DNA of 64,000 bases, from positions 1 through 64,000 of the forward strand of contig NC_011699.1 in NCBI RefSeq assembly GCF_000150955.2, read 5' to 3'. Below the pieces are notes generated by a model that did no database searches, was not told the origin of the DNA, and was given only the letters and a program-made list of their open reading frames with translations. The position numbers were made by a program, and so were the translations under genes. This DNA comes from Phaeodactylum tricornutum CCAP 1055/1 (taxonomy: Eukaryota > Bacillariophyta > Bacillariophyceae > Surirellales > Neidiaceae). Below, piece by piece: positions 1-11,592 of the stretch. Numbering within the stretch: position 1 is the stretch's first letter; the number at the start of each line of letters is the position of its first letter.

Positions 1-309
1 AGAGCTTGAACATACTCATGGCGTTTGGCAATCATTGATTGATTTGGTGCAATGTTGTTATGTTGGCCCCGCTTGTAACCATAGTCTTGCAAATATCAAT
101 GCACATTGCAAGAGGCTACCTGAAAATCTTTCTTTACAAACACTCCAGTCTGCGGATCCATTGGAATGCCTAGTATGCCTTTTTTAACAAAGAAATCCAG
201 CACTTCACGTCCCATTACACGCTTCTGCTGTTTCCGTTCCCCTCGAACAAACTCACGTACGGCAATCAAAACACTCTTTGTTCGGGGAATCCGACTTCTT
301 TTGCGCTAC
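1..309 (-). pseudogene. possible DNA-transposase remnant (Tc1/mariner or IS630-like), cut by window edge
   Basis: Reading the minus strand from about 309 down to 1 gives one frame open except for a single TGA at 96-98. Before the stop it is basic and helix-rich (VREFVRGERKQQKRVMG, then FVKKGILGIPMD). After it the frame continues with YLQDYGYKRGQ and MIAKRHEYVQAL to the window edge. The order of a helix-turn-helix-like stretch, a GYKRG segment and an R-x-EYV segment recalls the N-terminal part of DDE_3-type transposases found in stramenopiles. The catalytic domain would lie outside the window, and two stops in the same frame lie just upstream of 309. This is a guess from pattern. It could equally be a decayed host gene or chance. 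Confidence 0.3.
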
Positions 310-1477
310 TATTTCCGCCTCTCCCTTGACCATCATATTCACCAGTATACACAGAGCGGTGTAGGATGTATCTTGACATGATTTTACTGTGTACCTTTGA
401 GGAAATGCCAAGCATATGGCACACGGTCTTTTGAATTTGAGGTGAGGGTGTGTTGTTACCCTTATTTTTGGATTTTTTTCAGGAGATATTCTTTTTGATA
501 CCTCAGAGTGGCCACAATGATATGTGCCGAGAGATTTCAATCATAGTCTATGCCCTTGAGGAGCACAGAAGCATCTTGTTCCATAGGCAAAAGATTAACA
601 AATTTAGGTGACGGAAGCGGAGAGACTTATCATATGTATACGAATTCATATTTCATCATACGTAAATAACTCTTCCTTATGACTGAAGCGACGCATGAAC
701 CTAACCAAGAAACCCAGGTGTCGCGGTACATTAATCAAGGTCAATATATAAGAAGGGAGCCTTAATCGAGAAGGGATTCACAATAGCACCATTCACATTT
801 CGAAGCGGGATAACAAGAATTCCTCTACACCGAATTACGTGAGATTGGGAAGAACTCCAATTCTAACATTGGATCTCGCTACATTAATTTTCATACATCA
901 AGTCCCATGGATTTAGTCTGGTTCCAACAAGCAGGAAACAGTATAGATTATACACGCAATTAATCTATAATCTAGCGATTGAATGCACTCGAACGTTAGA
1001 TTGTCGTAAACGCCCTAGTAAGTGGTGCAATACTACTGCTAAGACAACACTCATTTACAAACCGCCGTGTGCAGCCGATTTATATAAGAGCCTTATCAAC
1101 AGTTTCGGCCACAAAGTTCATTGCAGTTTTTTCTTTGTGAGCTAACTGTAAATTATCTCACCTGTCCTAACACAATTTTCGAACTTTAAATGAGAGCTTC
1201 ACAGTTTGCTTCGCTGGCGTGGTATCAGCAAGCTCCATCACAAGCGACCTTAGATCTCACAGTCATTCGGCTTACTGTCAATATCGAAATGTTGGCATTC
1301 ATGGGAAGACTTTCCGGCCCCGAGAACGCGCCCTTTTAGGTTGCCACAATGGAGGTTTAACAAAGACGGAAACTGTAACTTGCTTCATTAACATTTATGT
1401 GAAGAATATGCATCCATTCCTTTCAGTTTGAACTTCTCCATCCTAGAGGGTCTTTCATGAAGCTTGACACGGCTGTA
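310..1477. other. intergenic, no gene seen
   Basis: About 1.2 kb of AT-rich sequence between the left-edge remnant and the 3' end of the NmrA-like gene. Short open frames occur on both strands (for example 253-540 minus and 1219-1431 plus), but none shows a recognisable domain, a signal peptide or convincing codon use. No tRNA-like fold or tandem repeat was noticed. Confidence 0.5.
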
Positions 1478-3626
1478 TCAGCGGAGACCAAGCTTTTCGC
1501 GGAAAGCTACATTCTCTCGGTTCTGTTCGACCCATTGTCGGAGCGCACGAGCTTCTGGGACAAGCTTCATTGTCTTTGCAATTGATCGGCGCATTTTGAC
1601 AGCATCCGAATGAGACATGTAAGCAAACATTTGTCCCAAATCCTTCATATAAGTATCTTTGGCCTCTATCCAATCGTCGGATGATACTTCCTCAGTTTCT
1701 AGTGTCATTGCATCTTTCTCATTGGCGAGGAAAATTTCCGCGATCAAATCCTTGACTTCTGCAACAGAAACGAAGTCGGTAACAAGGCCGATTTCATGGC
1801 CTGCATAAACTTGGTAACTATCGAAAATGTTGGCTACCGCAGGGCCAAGCTCGTCAACACTCATACACATGACCTTCGCATCGTTTTTCAGAGGAATAGT
1901 CAAAACCAGCTTCTCCTTCCCTTGTTCGATGCGTTTCTCGATCATATCGAAAAAGACCTCAGAATAGCACGGCATCAAAACATAAGTTACCGAAATCTTC
2001 TTAGTGCGCGCGTAGGCCGCCGCTCGAGCCTTTGCATCAAACTGCACAATTGTTCCTTCTTTCCCTTTGTTGTCGATAACTTTTGGTAATCCGAGATTTA
2101 GTTTTTGATTCATTTCTTCTACCGACTCCATTGTCGAGAAGACCACGTGCTTCACGTTCTTGGCAGCTTCGCAGGCATCTATAACATTTTTGGCGTGCTG
2201 TTCTTCGGCTTCCATGTCCTGCGCCGCGTCTTCGTAAAAATCTGTGGCTAGAAAGACACCTTGTGAGAATTCACCAGCCAGAGCGGCACGACAGGAGTCA
2301 ATATCGTCGAAGTCTGCATACACTAAATCGATACGAGACGGGTCCAGCTTCTGCAGAGCTTTGGCCTTTTCTGAGTCCAAATGACGTGTCGTGGCGCGAA
2401 TGCGGTACGACTTGCGTGTATCAGCCAGAAGCCCCTTGACAACCGACACTCCTTCTGAACTGGTCGCGCCAAAGACTGTGACAGATTCTATGTCAGGCGC
2501 ATCTACGTCCAATCCAACCTGCGTAAACGCCGTCGAGTCTGAATGTGTAAGTAACCAGTCTTCAAATCGCTGGAGTTGCTTCGGAAAAGCGACTTCTTTG
2601 CTCACTTCCAAATCGTGCTGCAAGGATCGGGGATCGCCCAAAAATTGACACATTTGTGCCATTGCCGGAGCCGCGGCAAAAGGAAGTGCCGCTACCTCGG
2701 CAGGCGTAAGCGGGTTATAAATGACATCTTTGCCAAACAAATCTGCAAAAGCCCCTGCCACTTCATCGATTGTGAGACGTTCGCCAACAAGACGAATGAT
2801 CTCGCCGTCGTACTTGTCGGAATTCGCAAAGATGTTGGCTGTCAACGACAATATAAGTGAATGTCTGGTTGTTAGCGAAGAGTGCCCAATTCCAGATTCA
2901 ATGCGACCACAGGTACTTACGAACAATCGCAGCGAGATCGGCACTTCCCATCATGTCTACTTTGCCTTCGCCAAGTGAGGCCGAGAGAACCCATTGAGTG
3001 CGCCCTTCGTTTGGAAGGGGACAAAAGAATCCCAAGAAATTGGAATACATGAACGGTAAAGCGAGGCAAGTAAGTTTAAGATCCCCAATGTCATCTAAGT
3101 ACTTAAGCGCGTACTGAGCACCCTTTCCCTTGGCACTATAATGGGGAACAATACTACCGTCGTCCAATGGATCAATCCAGATATCTCCTGTTTCCTCGAA
3201 ATTCTTGCGCGTGACTTCTTGAACGTTGTCCCGAGTGGAAAGCACCACATGACGAGGTAATTTGTCTTCATCGTACACTGCTTTTAAGAGATGAAAAAAG
3301 TTGACAATGGCTTGAAATTCTGCAGTGGCAGCGGCGGAAAATCCTGTTGTTTGGCCAATTTCCGTGGGTAAGGCGGTAGTCGTCACGAGGTAGACAGTCT
3401 GCGCTCGTGTTTGCCTCAGGGCGATGCGGACGTCATCAGGATTTTCCAAATCACCTGTAATCAGCTTGGCCCCGATTGCGTCTGTCAAATAGGTATCGTG
3501 CTTTAAACGTGTGAACGCATATACTGGAGAGTAGCCTGTGTCGACTAAACCTTCAACAACAACTCGGCCTTGTTCGCCCGAAGCACCAAACACGAGAGAC
3601 GGGCCTTTGGAAATCATATCCGTCAT
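1478..3626 (-). CDS. double NmrA-like (atypical short-chain dehydrogenase) protein
   Basis: Two exons on the minus strand, 3626-2921 and 2838-1478, separated by an 82-bp GT-AG intron (2839-2920); about 688 residues. The splice joins ..DLAAIV to PNIFANSDKYDG.. in frame, which fits NmrA proteins. The protein holds two related Rossmann-type domains. The first begins at residue 10 with LVFGASGEQGRVVVEG, a glycine-rich NAD(P)-binding loop; the second begins near residue 380 with VTVFGATSSEGVSVVKG. NmrA-like proteins bind NAD(P) and act as redox sensors, or as reductases in the isoflavone-reductase branch; no substrate can be told here. An upstream in-frame ATG at 3860 would add 78 residues without clear homology. 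The ATG at 3626, just ahead of the nucleotide-binding loop, is preferred, but a longer start with a targeting peptide is possible. Confidence 0.8.
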
Positions 3627-4261
3627 GCTTATTTTACTTGAGATGTATGGAGCTTGCTGTAATGATGATATGTTCCGTGCGTTTAATGAGAACTCAGACC
3701 AGTAGTATGAGCCGACCTTTTTATCATGGACAAAGATCAATGGAGAGATACAACTGCCTACGATTCGACTGTTCTTTGCATTGGGTTCTGCAGGCTGAAG
3801 GTGCTTGAGAGTTCGCATGTTAGCATCAGATTTTGCGAACCCGTACCGTGTTTGATTCATTCCTGGATACTCCTATAGCGACTGTCGTGTCACATCTCGT
3901 CCCGGCTAAGGGCGGACAGACGCCGTTGGTATACCCAATATGCACTCTAGCTAGCGGTAAACTCTCGCGACGACTCCTTGCAAAAACAAGACCTATATCA
4001 CCTTACTCATCACTTCATTTTGGGTTAGCAGAGGAATACGTTTACTTTTTGCCGAAATTCACGGTCAGTAGTAAATTTGGTTTTCCGAGGAAACAGAAGC
4101 CCTGCAACTGTCCAATCTCGAAGCGGTTGATACTACTGAAAAACCGATGATTGTGTGCTAACTATGCTACTCGAACAACTCCAATGGAGCCTTGATTCGT
4201 TTTCAGCTCAGCGCGAAACAAGGTTTTACCAATTCAAGGTGACACTATTGTCTTTAATAGT
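3627..4261. other. intergenic, upstream region of the NmrA-like gene
   Basis: 635 bp between the chosen start of the NmrA-like gene and the 3' end of RPS20, both on the minus strand. It should hold the promoter of the NmrA-like gene and the RPS20 3' end. A 105-codon plus-strand frame at 3833-4150 has no recognisable domain and is not called. Confidence 0.5.
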
Positions 4262-4627
4262 CTAACGATCATTTATGGTTACGTCAACCTCGACACCGGG
4301 TTCAATGCTGATGTTAGTGATCTGCTTCACAACAGCGGATGGGGCATGGAGGTCAATCAGACGCTTGTGAATCCGCATTTCGAAACGATCCCATGTGTTC
4401 GTACCCTCACCGGAAGGAGCCTTACGGGTGGTAATCCGCAAAATCTTGGTCGGCATTCGGACTGGGCCGGAAACGTGCAAATTCTTGTCGACAGCCCCTT
4501 TCTTGAGGTCGGCGCAGACCTTTTCAAGGTTGGTGACGTTACGCGAAGTCAGAGTGATGCGAATACGGTGCACAACTTCTTCCTCGGACAGAGCGACGTC
4601 CTTCTTTACGGGGGGAACGTATGCCAT
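4262..4627 (-). CDS. RPS20: cytosolic 40S ribosomal protein uS10 (RPS20)
   Basis: A single exon of 121 residues, the usual length of eukaryotic S20. The N-terminus [20 protein letters not shown] and the central [16 protein letters not shown] are the typical uS10 core, followed by [17 protein letters not shown], which is also highly conserved. The C-terminus ends ..[12 protein letters not shown]. The protein sits in the head of the small ribosomal subunit. The region 4628-5140 lies between it and the divergently transcribed nucleolar protein gene, an arrangement that would put two ribosome-production genes next to one shared upstream region. No intron interrupts the coding sequence; an intron in the 5' leader cannot be excluded. 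Confidence 0.97.
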   Translation of the reverse strand: MAYVPPVKKDVALSEEEVVHRIRITLTSRNVTNLEKVCADLKKGAVDKNLHVSGPVRMPTKILRITTRKAPSGEGTNTWDRFEMRIHKRLIDLHAPSAVVKQITNISIEPGVEVDVTINDR

Positions 4628-5140
4628 GATGACGAAAAGTAAAGGTTAAAGGTTTCTAAAAATTGACTTCCGACTGAAAAAAACAGATATAAAAGATGAG
4701 TAAGATTAGATAATACAAGAAGAGGTAGAAGGGAAAGTCATTCCACCACGTTGGATCAACCTTGGGTTTAAACCGTACATACCTAGAGCAAAGTGAAGAA
4801 GTGAACTCCATGGCGAAGAGGCGGCCGAGTGCTGGTGCTGTTGCAATCGAGCAACATCCAATATTCCCGTGTGACGGCCAGATGCAAAGTAAGAGCGGTA
4901 AAGAGGTAAACTAAGATTTGCAATTTTCGTTGCGCGTACTTATTTATATTTTTATCTGGCCGCCACTCGGTTTTGCTTGCCATTGCCATCCAAAGTAAGC
5001 CTACCGCTTGCGTCGTTTCTCCAGTTGCCTGCGTTGTGTCGGTTTCAGCTCTCACCATCTCACATCTTGCATTTGTTCTTTCTAAGCCTGCCAGCAAGGA
5101 GGGCGCATGAGCAATTTTCTTCTGGTTAGAGTATAACACA
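4628..5140. promoter_or_regulatory. divergent upstream region between RPS20 and the Nopp140-like gene
   Basis: 513 bp between two head-to-head starts, so it very likely holds both promoters. A minus-strand frame of 132 codons (4783-5181) overlaps it and the start of the plus-strand gene, but it has no domain and looks like chance. No specific promoter motif could be assigned. Confidence 0.45.
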
Positions 5141-6472
5141 ATGATAGAGACTAAGGCAAACGATGAGGTGAACATGGCCATGGCGGTTCTTGCCTTTTTG
5201 CAAAGTCAGAAGTACGCGAAAACCGCAGCTAGCTTTCGGAAAGAACTATCAGCCAAGGGTATTGACGTCGGTGGCAAAGTAGTCTTGCGGAAACTCACAT
5301 GGGAGGCAGTCGAAAGTCACGAAGCCTCTGGCAGTGAAGATTCTGACGAGGCGAAACCGGAAGAGAAAATAGAGATGCACAGAGCGACGCAGAGGGCGGG
5401 AGATAGAAATAGTTCGGAATCATCAGACTCATCTTCTTCATCGGAGTCGGAGGAAGTTGAAGCGAGCACCAAGACCCCTGCTAGCAAAATGCAAGCCTCT
5501 AGTAAAAAATCTATCGGTACATCTTCCTCATCCTCCTCTGACAGCGAATCGAGTACCGATGATTCCAAAAGCACTGTGAAAAAACCAGACTCCCTTGCAA
5601 AATCTCATCCTGAGAAATCTTCGGATAACTGTTCATCGGAATCTGATTCAAGTTCTAGTAGTGATAGCGAATCAAGCGATGATGATGATGCTCCCCGTAT
5701 CTCTAAGAAAATTGCTGTCACGACAAAGAAAGCAAAAGGCAAGGCAGGGTCGTCGCCGCAGGAGATGGCAGACTCGTCTACAAAGAGCAAGCGCCGAACA
5801 AAGACTGAAATTGCTATTTCAAAAAGCAGTGACGTCGACCCTTCGTCGAGTTCCGAGGATGAAGCGCCGCCTCCAACGAAGAAGGTTCGTCTTGAGGCAA
5901 AAGCTGGAGTCGTTTCGCCGGAAGATAGCGACTCGAACGTCAGTGATGTTGAAGTTTCAGACGTTTCGTCGGTAGAAGTGTCATCCTCCGACGGTAGTGA
6001 CTCAGACTCATCGAGCTCCGACGAAGAATCCGAAGACGAAAACGATATACAAGAACGTATAAAACTTAAGCGTCGGGATGCCGCGAAAAAGGCTCAAGAA
6101 GCCGCAAAGGCTGCGCACGAATGGAGACCATCCGCTGAAAAGAAAAAGGTAGAGATTAAGGCTGCCGCCGGGACGGATGGCGCGCAAGCATTATCGAAAG
6201 GAAAGCCCTTTCAGCGTGTTGACTCCGAGTTTTGGGGGCGTGTTGCAGTCAAAGACGGCGGTGCTATGGCTGATAATTCGTACGAAGGTTTGTTTGGTGA
6301 CAACGGCTATGGTGCACAGTCTAGTGCAAAGCTATTGACTGTAAGAGGGAAAAATTTTACCAAGGAAAAGAACAAAAGAAAGAGAAGCTTCAATGGGCTG
6401 TCGCGCACAGGTGGACAAATTGACACGGAGCGGAGCTATTCAACCAAGTACCAATATTCTGATGACGAATAG
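5141..6472 (+). CDS. Nopp140/SRP40-like nucleolar phosphoprotein (NOLC1 family)
   Basis: A single exon of 443 residues. Residues about 13-40 (MAVLAFLQSQKYAKTAASF) look like a LisH motif, as at the N-terminus of animal NOLC1. The middle alternates acidic serine blocks (runs of SSSSSSDSE, SDDDDA) with basic lysine patches, the hallmark of Nopp140. The C-terminal ~75 residues, KGKPFQRVDSEFWGRVAV through SYEGLFGDNGYGAQ to LLTVRGKNFTKEKNKRKR, match the SRP40 C-terminal domain. Family members shuttle between nucleolus and cytoplasm, bind box C/D and H/ACA snoRNPs and are heavily phosphorylated by casein kinase 2, which the many S-D/E sites fit. The next gene ends only 92 bp away, tail to tail. An alternative start is the ATG at 5174. 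Confidence 0.9.
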   Translation: MIETKANDEVNMAMAVLAFLQSQKYAKTAASFRKELSAKGIDVGGKVVLRKLTWEAVESHEASGSEDSDEAKPEEKIEMHRATQRAGDRNSSESSDSSSSSESEEVEASTKTPASKMQASSKKSIGTSSSSSSDSESSTDDSKSTVKKPDSLAKSHPEKSSDNCSSESDSSSSSDSESSDDDDAPRISKKIAVTTKKAKGKAGSSPQEMADSSTKSKRRTKTEIAISKSSDVDPSSSSEDEAPPPTKKVRLEAKAGVVSPEDSDSNVSDVEVSDVSSVEVSSSDGSDSDSSSSDEESEDENDIQERIKLKRRDAAKKAQEAAKAAHEWRPSAEKKKVEIKAAAGTDGAQALSKGKPFQRVDSEFWGRVAVKDGGAMADNSYEGLFGDNGYGAQSSAKLLTVRGKNFTKEKNKRKRSFNGLSRTGGQIDTERSYSTKYQYSDDE

Positions 6473-6564
6473 CGTGATGCTTCAGCCCTTTGATCTACAC
6501 ACCATCACAAACAAAATAAATTAGCCTGAATGGGTTCTAGTGATCAGTATAAGTTTTGAAGTAT

Positions 6565-9197
6565 CTAGCTAGAACCTTTGGCAGGTTTATCGACTTCGTA
6601 CTTAGCAAGTCCAACCTGATCGAGAAGGAAAGCGTAGTCAAAGGCAAGCTCTTTCAAGTACTTGTATCGGTCACTGGCGCTAAAATGACCCGCACTCATA
6701 TCCATCTTGACACAAACTGGGCCAGATTCGTTGGACTGGGTATGACGAAGCGTGGCAGCAAACTTGGACGGTTCCCAGTACTGTACTCGAGGATCATGCA
6801 GGCCCCCCGTTAGCAGGCAGGAAGGGTACCTGGCTTTCTTTACGTTTTGGACGGGGCAATACTCCTTCATGTATTGGTGGTACTTTTCTTCGTTCGGGTT
6901 CCCCCATTCTATAAGAAGTACAAGAAATGAGGCGACGATTGACGCATTATCCACCAAAAGAAGTCCTACTAGTCTCTTACCTTCCCATTCTACAGCCGTC
7001 AGAGGAATACTCGCATCAACCATAGTACATAGCACATCCACAAAAGGGACACCAAGAATGGCCATCTGAAAAAGCTCAGGAGCTTGATTGATACTGGAGC
7101 CAATCAAAAGCCCACCCGCACTCCGTCCTTCGCACGATAGCACATCCGGCGATGTAAGTTTGCGATCGCTGATCAACCACTTGGCAACATCCACGAAATC
7201 ATCAAAGGTATTCTTCTTGCAAAGATATTTGGCACCGTTGGGCTCTTCGTACCACTTGCGTCCCATCTCTCCGCCGCCCCGAATGTGTGCAATAACGTAA
7301 ATAACGCCCCTGTTCAGCAAAGGCAGCCGAGTGGAACGAAAGTCGGCTTCGATACAAGCTCCATAAGAGCCGTAGCCATACAAATGAGTGTGAACGGCCT
7401 TCCCGGATTGAAGATGATCTTCCATAACGTCTTTGCGATAGACAAGGCTTACCGGAATGTCTACGCTTCCGTCCCGGGACTTGACAGTCGTGCGTTCACA
7501 GGCGTACAGTTCCTTATCGTATCCTGGAACAGCCCTTTCTTTGAGAACCGTGCGCTCGTTTGTATTGGCCAAGTCAATCTCTAGAGATTGCGTTGGCGTT
7601 ACGAGCGAATCGTAAGCAACCGCAATCTTTCTTGTATCGTATTCGTAGTGGGTACCAACGCCAGCGTCATAGGCATCCTCGTCAAACAAGAGTTGTTGAA
7701 ACGTTTGCACGCTATCTCCATCCATGGCGGCAATCCACACCCGTGGTAATCCACCTTCACGACCTTGCATAACGACAAAGTCTTGAAAGCAGGTAATCGC
7801 CGACAACGCTCGGTCTTCACCGCCCTCAAAGAGCGCTACGCCAGCAGCGTCCGTAACGAGCTGCCATTCATCGGCACAGTGAGCATTGGCTGGAGCTGCC
7901 CACAACGCCATATCTGGTAAACCGCCTACATTGGATTCGATCCACCAACGACCATTGCGGTGCTCGACGTCGTAGAGCACTTTCAATCGGCGAGGCGCGA
8001 CGCACTGCAAGTTGGCGTTCGGATCTGTCAAGTCCAAAAAGTGGATTTCCGATGTCTCTTTGGACGAGACTTCAATAAACAAGTACTTGCCGTCGAGCGA
8101 TTTGGAGATTCCCATCCAGTACAGTTCGTCTTCAAAATTGGAACGTGGTTGAGTTGCAGTCCAACCGGAAGCGTCCACATCAAAACACAAAAATTACCTT
8201 TTTCTTCCAAAAGCATTTCATCTGGATCGTTGTTGCCCAGTCGACGACGGTAGACTTGATACGGGCGGTGCGCTTCATCCATTTTCAAATAGAATAGCTC
8301 GTTGTCGTCCGCACCCCATCGAATCGAACCAGACATTTCGAGTGTTTCGTCGTGATCTACAATATCTCCACTCGTCAAGTCCTTGACATACATTACACAT
8401 GTTTCTCCGCCGGTGAAATCAGCCGAATAGGCCAAGTATTTTTGCGAAGGTGATTTAGTGACCGATCCCGTGGAACAATACTTTTTCCCTTCGGCCAGTA
8501 CGTTGACGTCCAAGGTGATTTGCTCGCCGGGTAGAATAGGAGATTCTGCCTTTCTGTCCCATTGAATGGAAAGCGGAGTATCCGGTTGGCGCGGCGCCCG
8601 CACATGCGTAGTGTAGGACTTTCCCTCAAAGGTGCGAGTGTAGTAGTACCAGTCACCGTGAGGACGGGGCGTGGTGTAGTCCGTTTCCTGAATTGCCGCG
8701 AGCATTTCATCATATAGAGTCTGACGCAACCCTTCCAAATGCGAAGTTAGACTTTCTGTGTAAGCATTCTCTGCCTCGAGATGATCCAGGATATCCTTGT
8801 TCTCGCGTTTTTCATCGCGCATCCAACCGTACGGATCCGGAATCGCCGTCGGAGGGTCCAGCAGCCTTTCTGTGGATGATTCGGACTGTCGGGGAAGTTC
8901 CTTCTTCCAGCCTTCCGGCGCCGCACCTACGTAAATGACACGATCCTCGTCGCGACGAGCGACGGGAGGATTAATCCCAGTCATGGCCAGATGTGAAAAT
9001 CGACGAGAATAAGAGAAAGAAGCTCTGGTAGACTGACTGCCAAAGGACTTGCGGCCACCGGAAGTGAAAACGGGACGAGACGCAGCGAGACGAGCCGACG
9101 TTGCCAGAAAAGCGGTAACACTGTTAATGATTGCAGAAGTACGGAGGACAAGAAAGAGGATTGGCACGAAACTAGCACGAGTACGCGACTGTTTCAT
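6565..9197 (-). CDS. oligopeptidase B-like S9A serine peptidase with N-terminal presequence
   Basis: Three exons on the minus strand: 9197-8198, 8129-6981 and 6908-6565, about 830 residues. Introns are 8130-8197 (68 bp) and 6909-6980 (72 bp). Both splices restore family motifs: LLEEK joins DELYWMG, and TAVEWE joins EWGNPNEE. The N-terminal half is a beta-propeller; the C-terminal half is an alpha/beta hydrolase with the nucleophile serine in GRSAGGLL (about residue 670) and the catalytic histidine in SAGHFSAS (about residue 790). Oligopeptidase B cleaves short peptides after basic residues. The chosen ATG starts a hydrophobic stretch (SFVPILFLVLRTSAIINSVTAF) followed by a serine- and arginine-rich region, which suggests entry to the secretory route and perhaps the plastid. 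A longer in-frame start at 9419 exists but puts that signal internally. Confidence 0.88.
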
Positions 9198-9738
9198 GGT
9201 CAAGTCGTTGTGTTTGTCCTGTTTACAGTTAGTGCTTACAGGTAGTGTGGGGTGATGAGTAGACACGCACTCGCCGTCATCGTGACAGCAAGGTGTGCTG
9301 AGCCACGAAGGACGCGAAACGATAGGTATGTCCGTACCAATGTCACTGTCGATATACGATTTCATAGCTTTACTATTTGCATTATCGTCACTCAGCATTC
9401 GTAGACTTCGAATGACCAATCAAGACAATTGGTTTGCGCGTCTTCGTGTCACTAAGCGAACTATGGGTCACTCCCGACGTGTGACAGAGAGGTCCGTTGA
9501 CGAACACTGTAAAAGTGTTGGGACGCCCGTCGACTCGAATTTTCATTCCAGTTGGATCAACAACAATTCACTGGAGTCGGCAGGTTTCTTCTCACTGCCA
9601 GCAGACAGTTTACCTCCCCCTCTGAGTGCCCTTACACACAGTAACACACTTTAGTTCCGGCTGCTCATATCGACGGAACGCCAACAGCAATTCTGTACAA
9701 TTTTAAAAGCCAATTCTGTATATTATACGATCGCGACC
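9198..9738. promoter_or_regulatory. divergent upstream region of the peptidase and AAA ATPase genes
   Basis: 541 bp between two head-to-head starts, so both promoters should lie here. No repeat, RNA gene or clear motif was recognised. Confidence 0.4.
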
Positions 9739-11264
9739 ATGTCCCTCTGTAATCACTTCGCGTCCTTGCTGCATCGTTCCTGGAACCAAGTGGAATTGTT
9801 GCTTGGATCCTTCCGTCCATCTATGACCTTGCTGGAATCAATCGGCGCTGCCGAGACTTCAGTACTGGCGGAAAGAAGCACAGAAAAGAAAGACCTTTCC
9901 AGCAGAAGCACCAAAGAAACGAATATTGACCTAATCGTCGAGCTGTCGATCACGATCGGATACGCCATTGTGACGGGTCTGCTTGCCCGTTGGCTGATAG
10001 ATCGGTACTTGACACCGCAACAACTGACAGATACCGACCAACCGTCTTCAAAGGAAGTATACAAAGGGTTGCAACGGATCCTCCAAAAACGGAATCGCGG
10101 CAACACTCAATTGCCGCAGCTCAATTCGTACGAGCTGCAAATAGCGAACGAGATTCTCGATCCAGACGATATAGAAACCAATTTTGCCGAAATTGGAGGT
10201 TTGGATTCCACCAAGACAGAAATCTACGAATTGGCGGTGCTGCCGTTGGTCCATCCGGAACTATTTACCGGGAAACTCGTACAGCCTTGCAAAGGCATTC
10301 TCCTCTACGGACGACCGGGTACGTCAATGGTAACGCACACAGCACAAACACGCCCCTGTTTTAATCGAGAAACCTCTCACTTACTCTCTCATCCAACTTG
10401 GTCATATTAGGAACTGGTAAGACTATGCTCGCCAAGGCGTTGGCCAAAGAATCCGAAGCCGTATTCATTCCTCTGCAGCTGTCAAAACTCTTGAACAAAT
10501 GGGTAGGGGAATCGAACAAACTCATTGCCGGTGCCTTTTCACTGGCCCACAAATTACAGCCTGCCATCTTGTTCATCGACGAGATCGATACGTTTCTGAA
10601 AGCCAATGCTGGTGAAGGTGCACAGTATCTCGATACAATTAAATCCGAGTTTCTGATACTATGGGACGGTGTTGCTACCTCCACCAATTCGAGAGTCATG
10701 GTGCTGGGGGCGACAAACAAGCCGCAGACGATTGATCCAGCCATTCAACGGCGCATGCCGCGTACTTTCCACGTCCCACTACCGAATGTCGCAGGGCGTC
10801 AGGCTATTTTAAATATATTTCTACAGGAAGAGAAATTGTCAATGGACGCACGAGCATGTCTTCCGGAATTGGCTAAGGCAACGGTGAACTATTCGGGAAG
10901 CGACTTAAAAGAGTTGTGCAAGGCTGCAGCCATGGTTGGGATACAGGAGCGCACCGCCGAATATGCTCGGAAGCGTGTCATGGGCGAAAGTGTAGCTCTG
11001 GATCAGACAATAGGAAATGCTCCCATGCGACCTATATCGAAAGATGACTTGTTGTCTGCTTTTTCCAAAGTCCAACGAACGGGGGCAGCAGCACAAGCAT
11101 ACGGCCGTCAAACGGCACGGGAGGATGCTGCCGAGCAAGAGTCAGAAAGTCCAGCAGTTGATGCGGAGGCGTTGCGCAACTTAACTCGATTTTTGCATTC
11201 AATGTCGAATCTTTCCGTCGGCCAGAGCCGTGGGGACGGTACAGATATCCCCGACCTAAATTAG
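9739..11264 (+). CDS. Msp1/ATAD1-like membrane-anchored AAA ATPase
   Basis: Two exons, 9739-10318 and 10411-11264, with a 92-bp GT-AG intron (10319-10410) that splits the Walker A codons; the joined protein is about 477 residues. A hydrophobic segment near residue 75 (LSITIGYAIVTGLLARWLI) is a single membrane anchor. The AAA module follows: Walker A GRPGTGKT, where most relatives have GPPGTGKT, Walker B AILFIDEIDTF, sensor-1 VLGATNKP, and arginines in AIQRRMPRTF. An N-terminal anchor plus one AAA domain is the plan of Msp1/ATAD1, which pulls mislocalised tail-anchored proteins from mitochondrial outer and peroxisomal membranes. The C-terminal ~60 residues, rich in alanine and glutamate, are not part of that family core. 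Which membrane is used here cannot be told. Confidence 0.83.
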
Positions 11265-11592
11265 TCGTTTCAGGATTTACTGTTTATTTCAGCATTCACT
11301 CACTGTCACACAGGCTAGGCCGATGGGAAAAAAACTGTTAATACCATTAGACCTAGCCGTGTACGGTCAAGTTGAAGAAACCCGAAACCTCCGGGTTCTA
11401 CTATGCATTCGTCTGTAAAGTATCCGAAGCCAGCGGTTCGCACGGTAACAGAAAAAATTGTCTGTGAAATGATTTTTTTTTCGATCTGTGTTTTCTCGTT
11501 ATTTGTTTTTCGTTTCACAATCAACGATCCAAACATACCTCCTCCAACGAGCGACAACGGTCTCTCCAAGGATTGGCACACAAGACAACATA
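11265..11592. other. intergenic gap
   Basis: 328 bp between the AAA gene and the first membrane-protein paralogue. It should hold the promoter of the latter. Frames that extend upstream of 11593 add residues ahead of a good signal peptide and are not taken as coding. Confidence 0.4.

Noticed and set aside
4783-5181. A minus-strand frame of 132 codons between RPS20 and the Nopp140-like gene.
   Set aside because: It overlaps the divergent upstream region and the start of the plus-strand gene, with no domain or signal.
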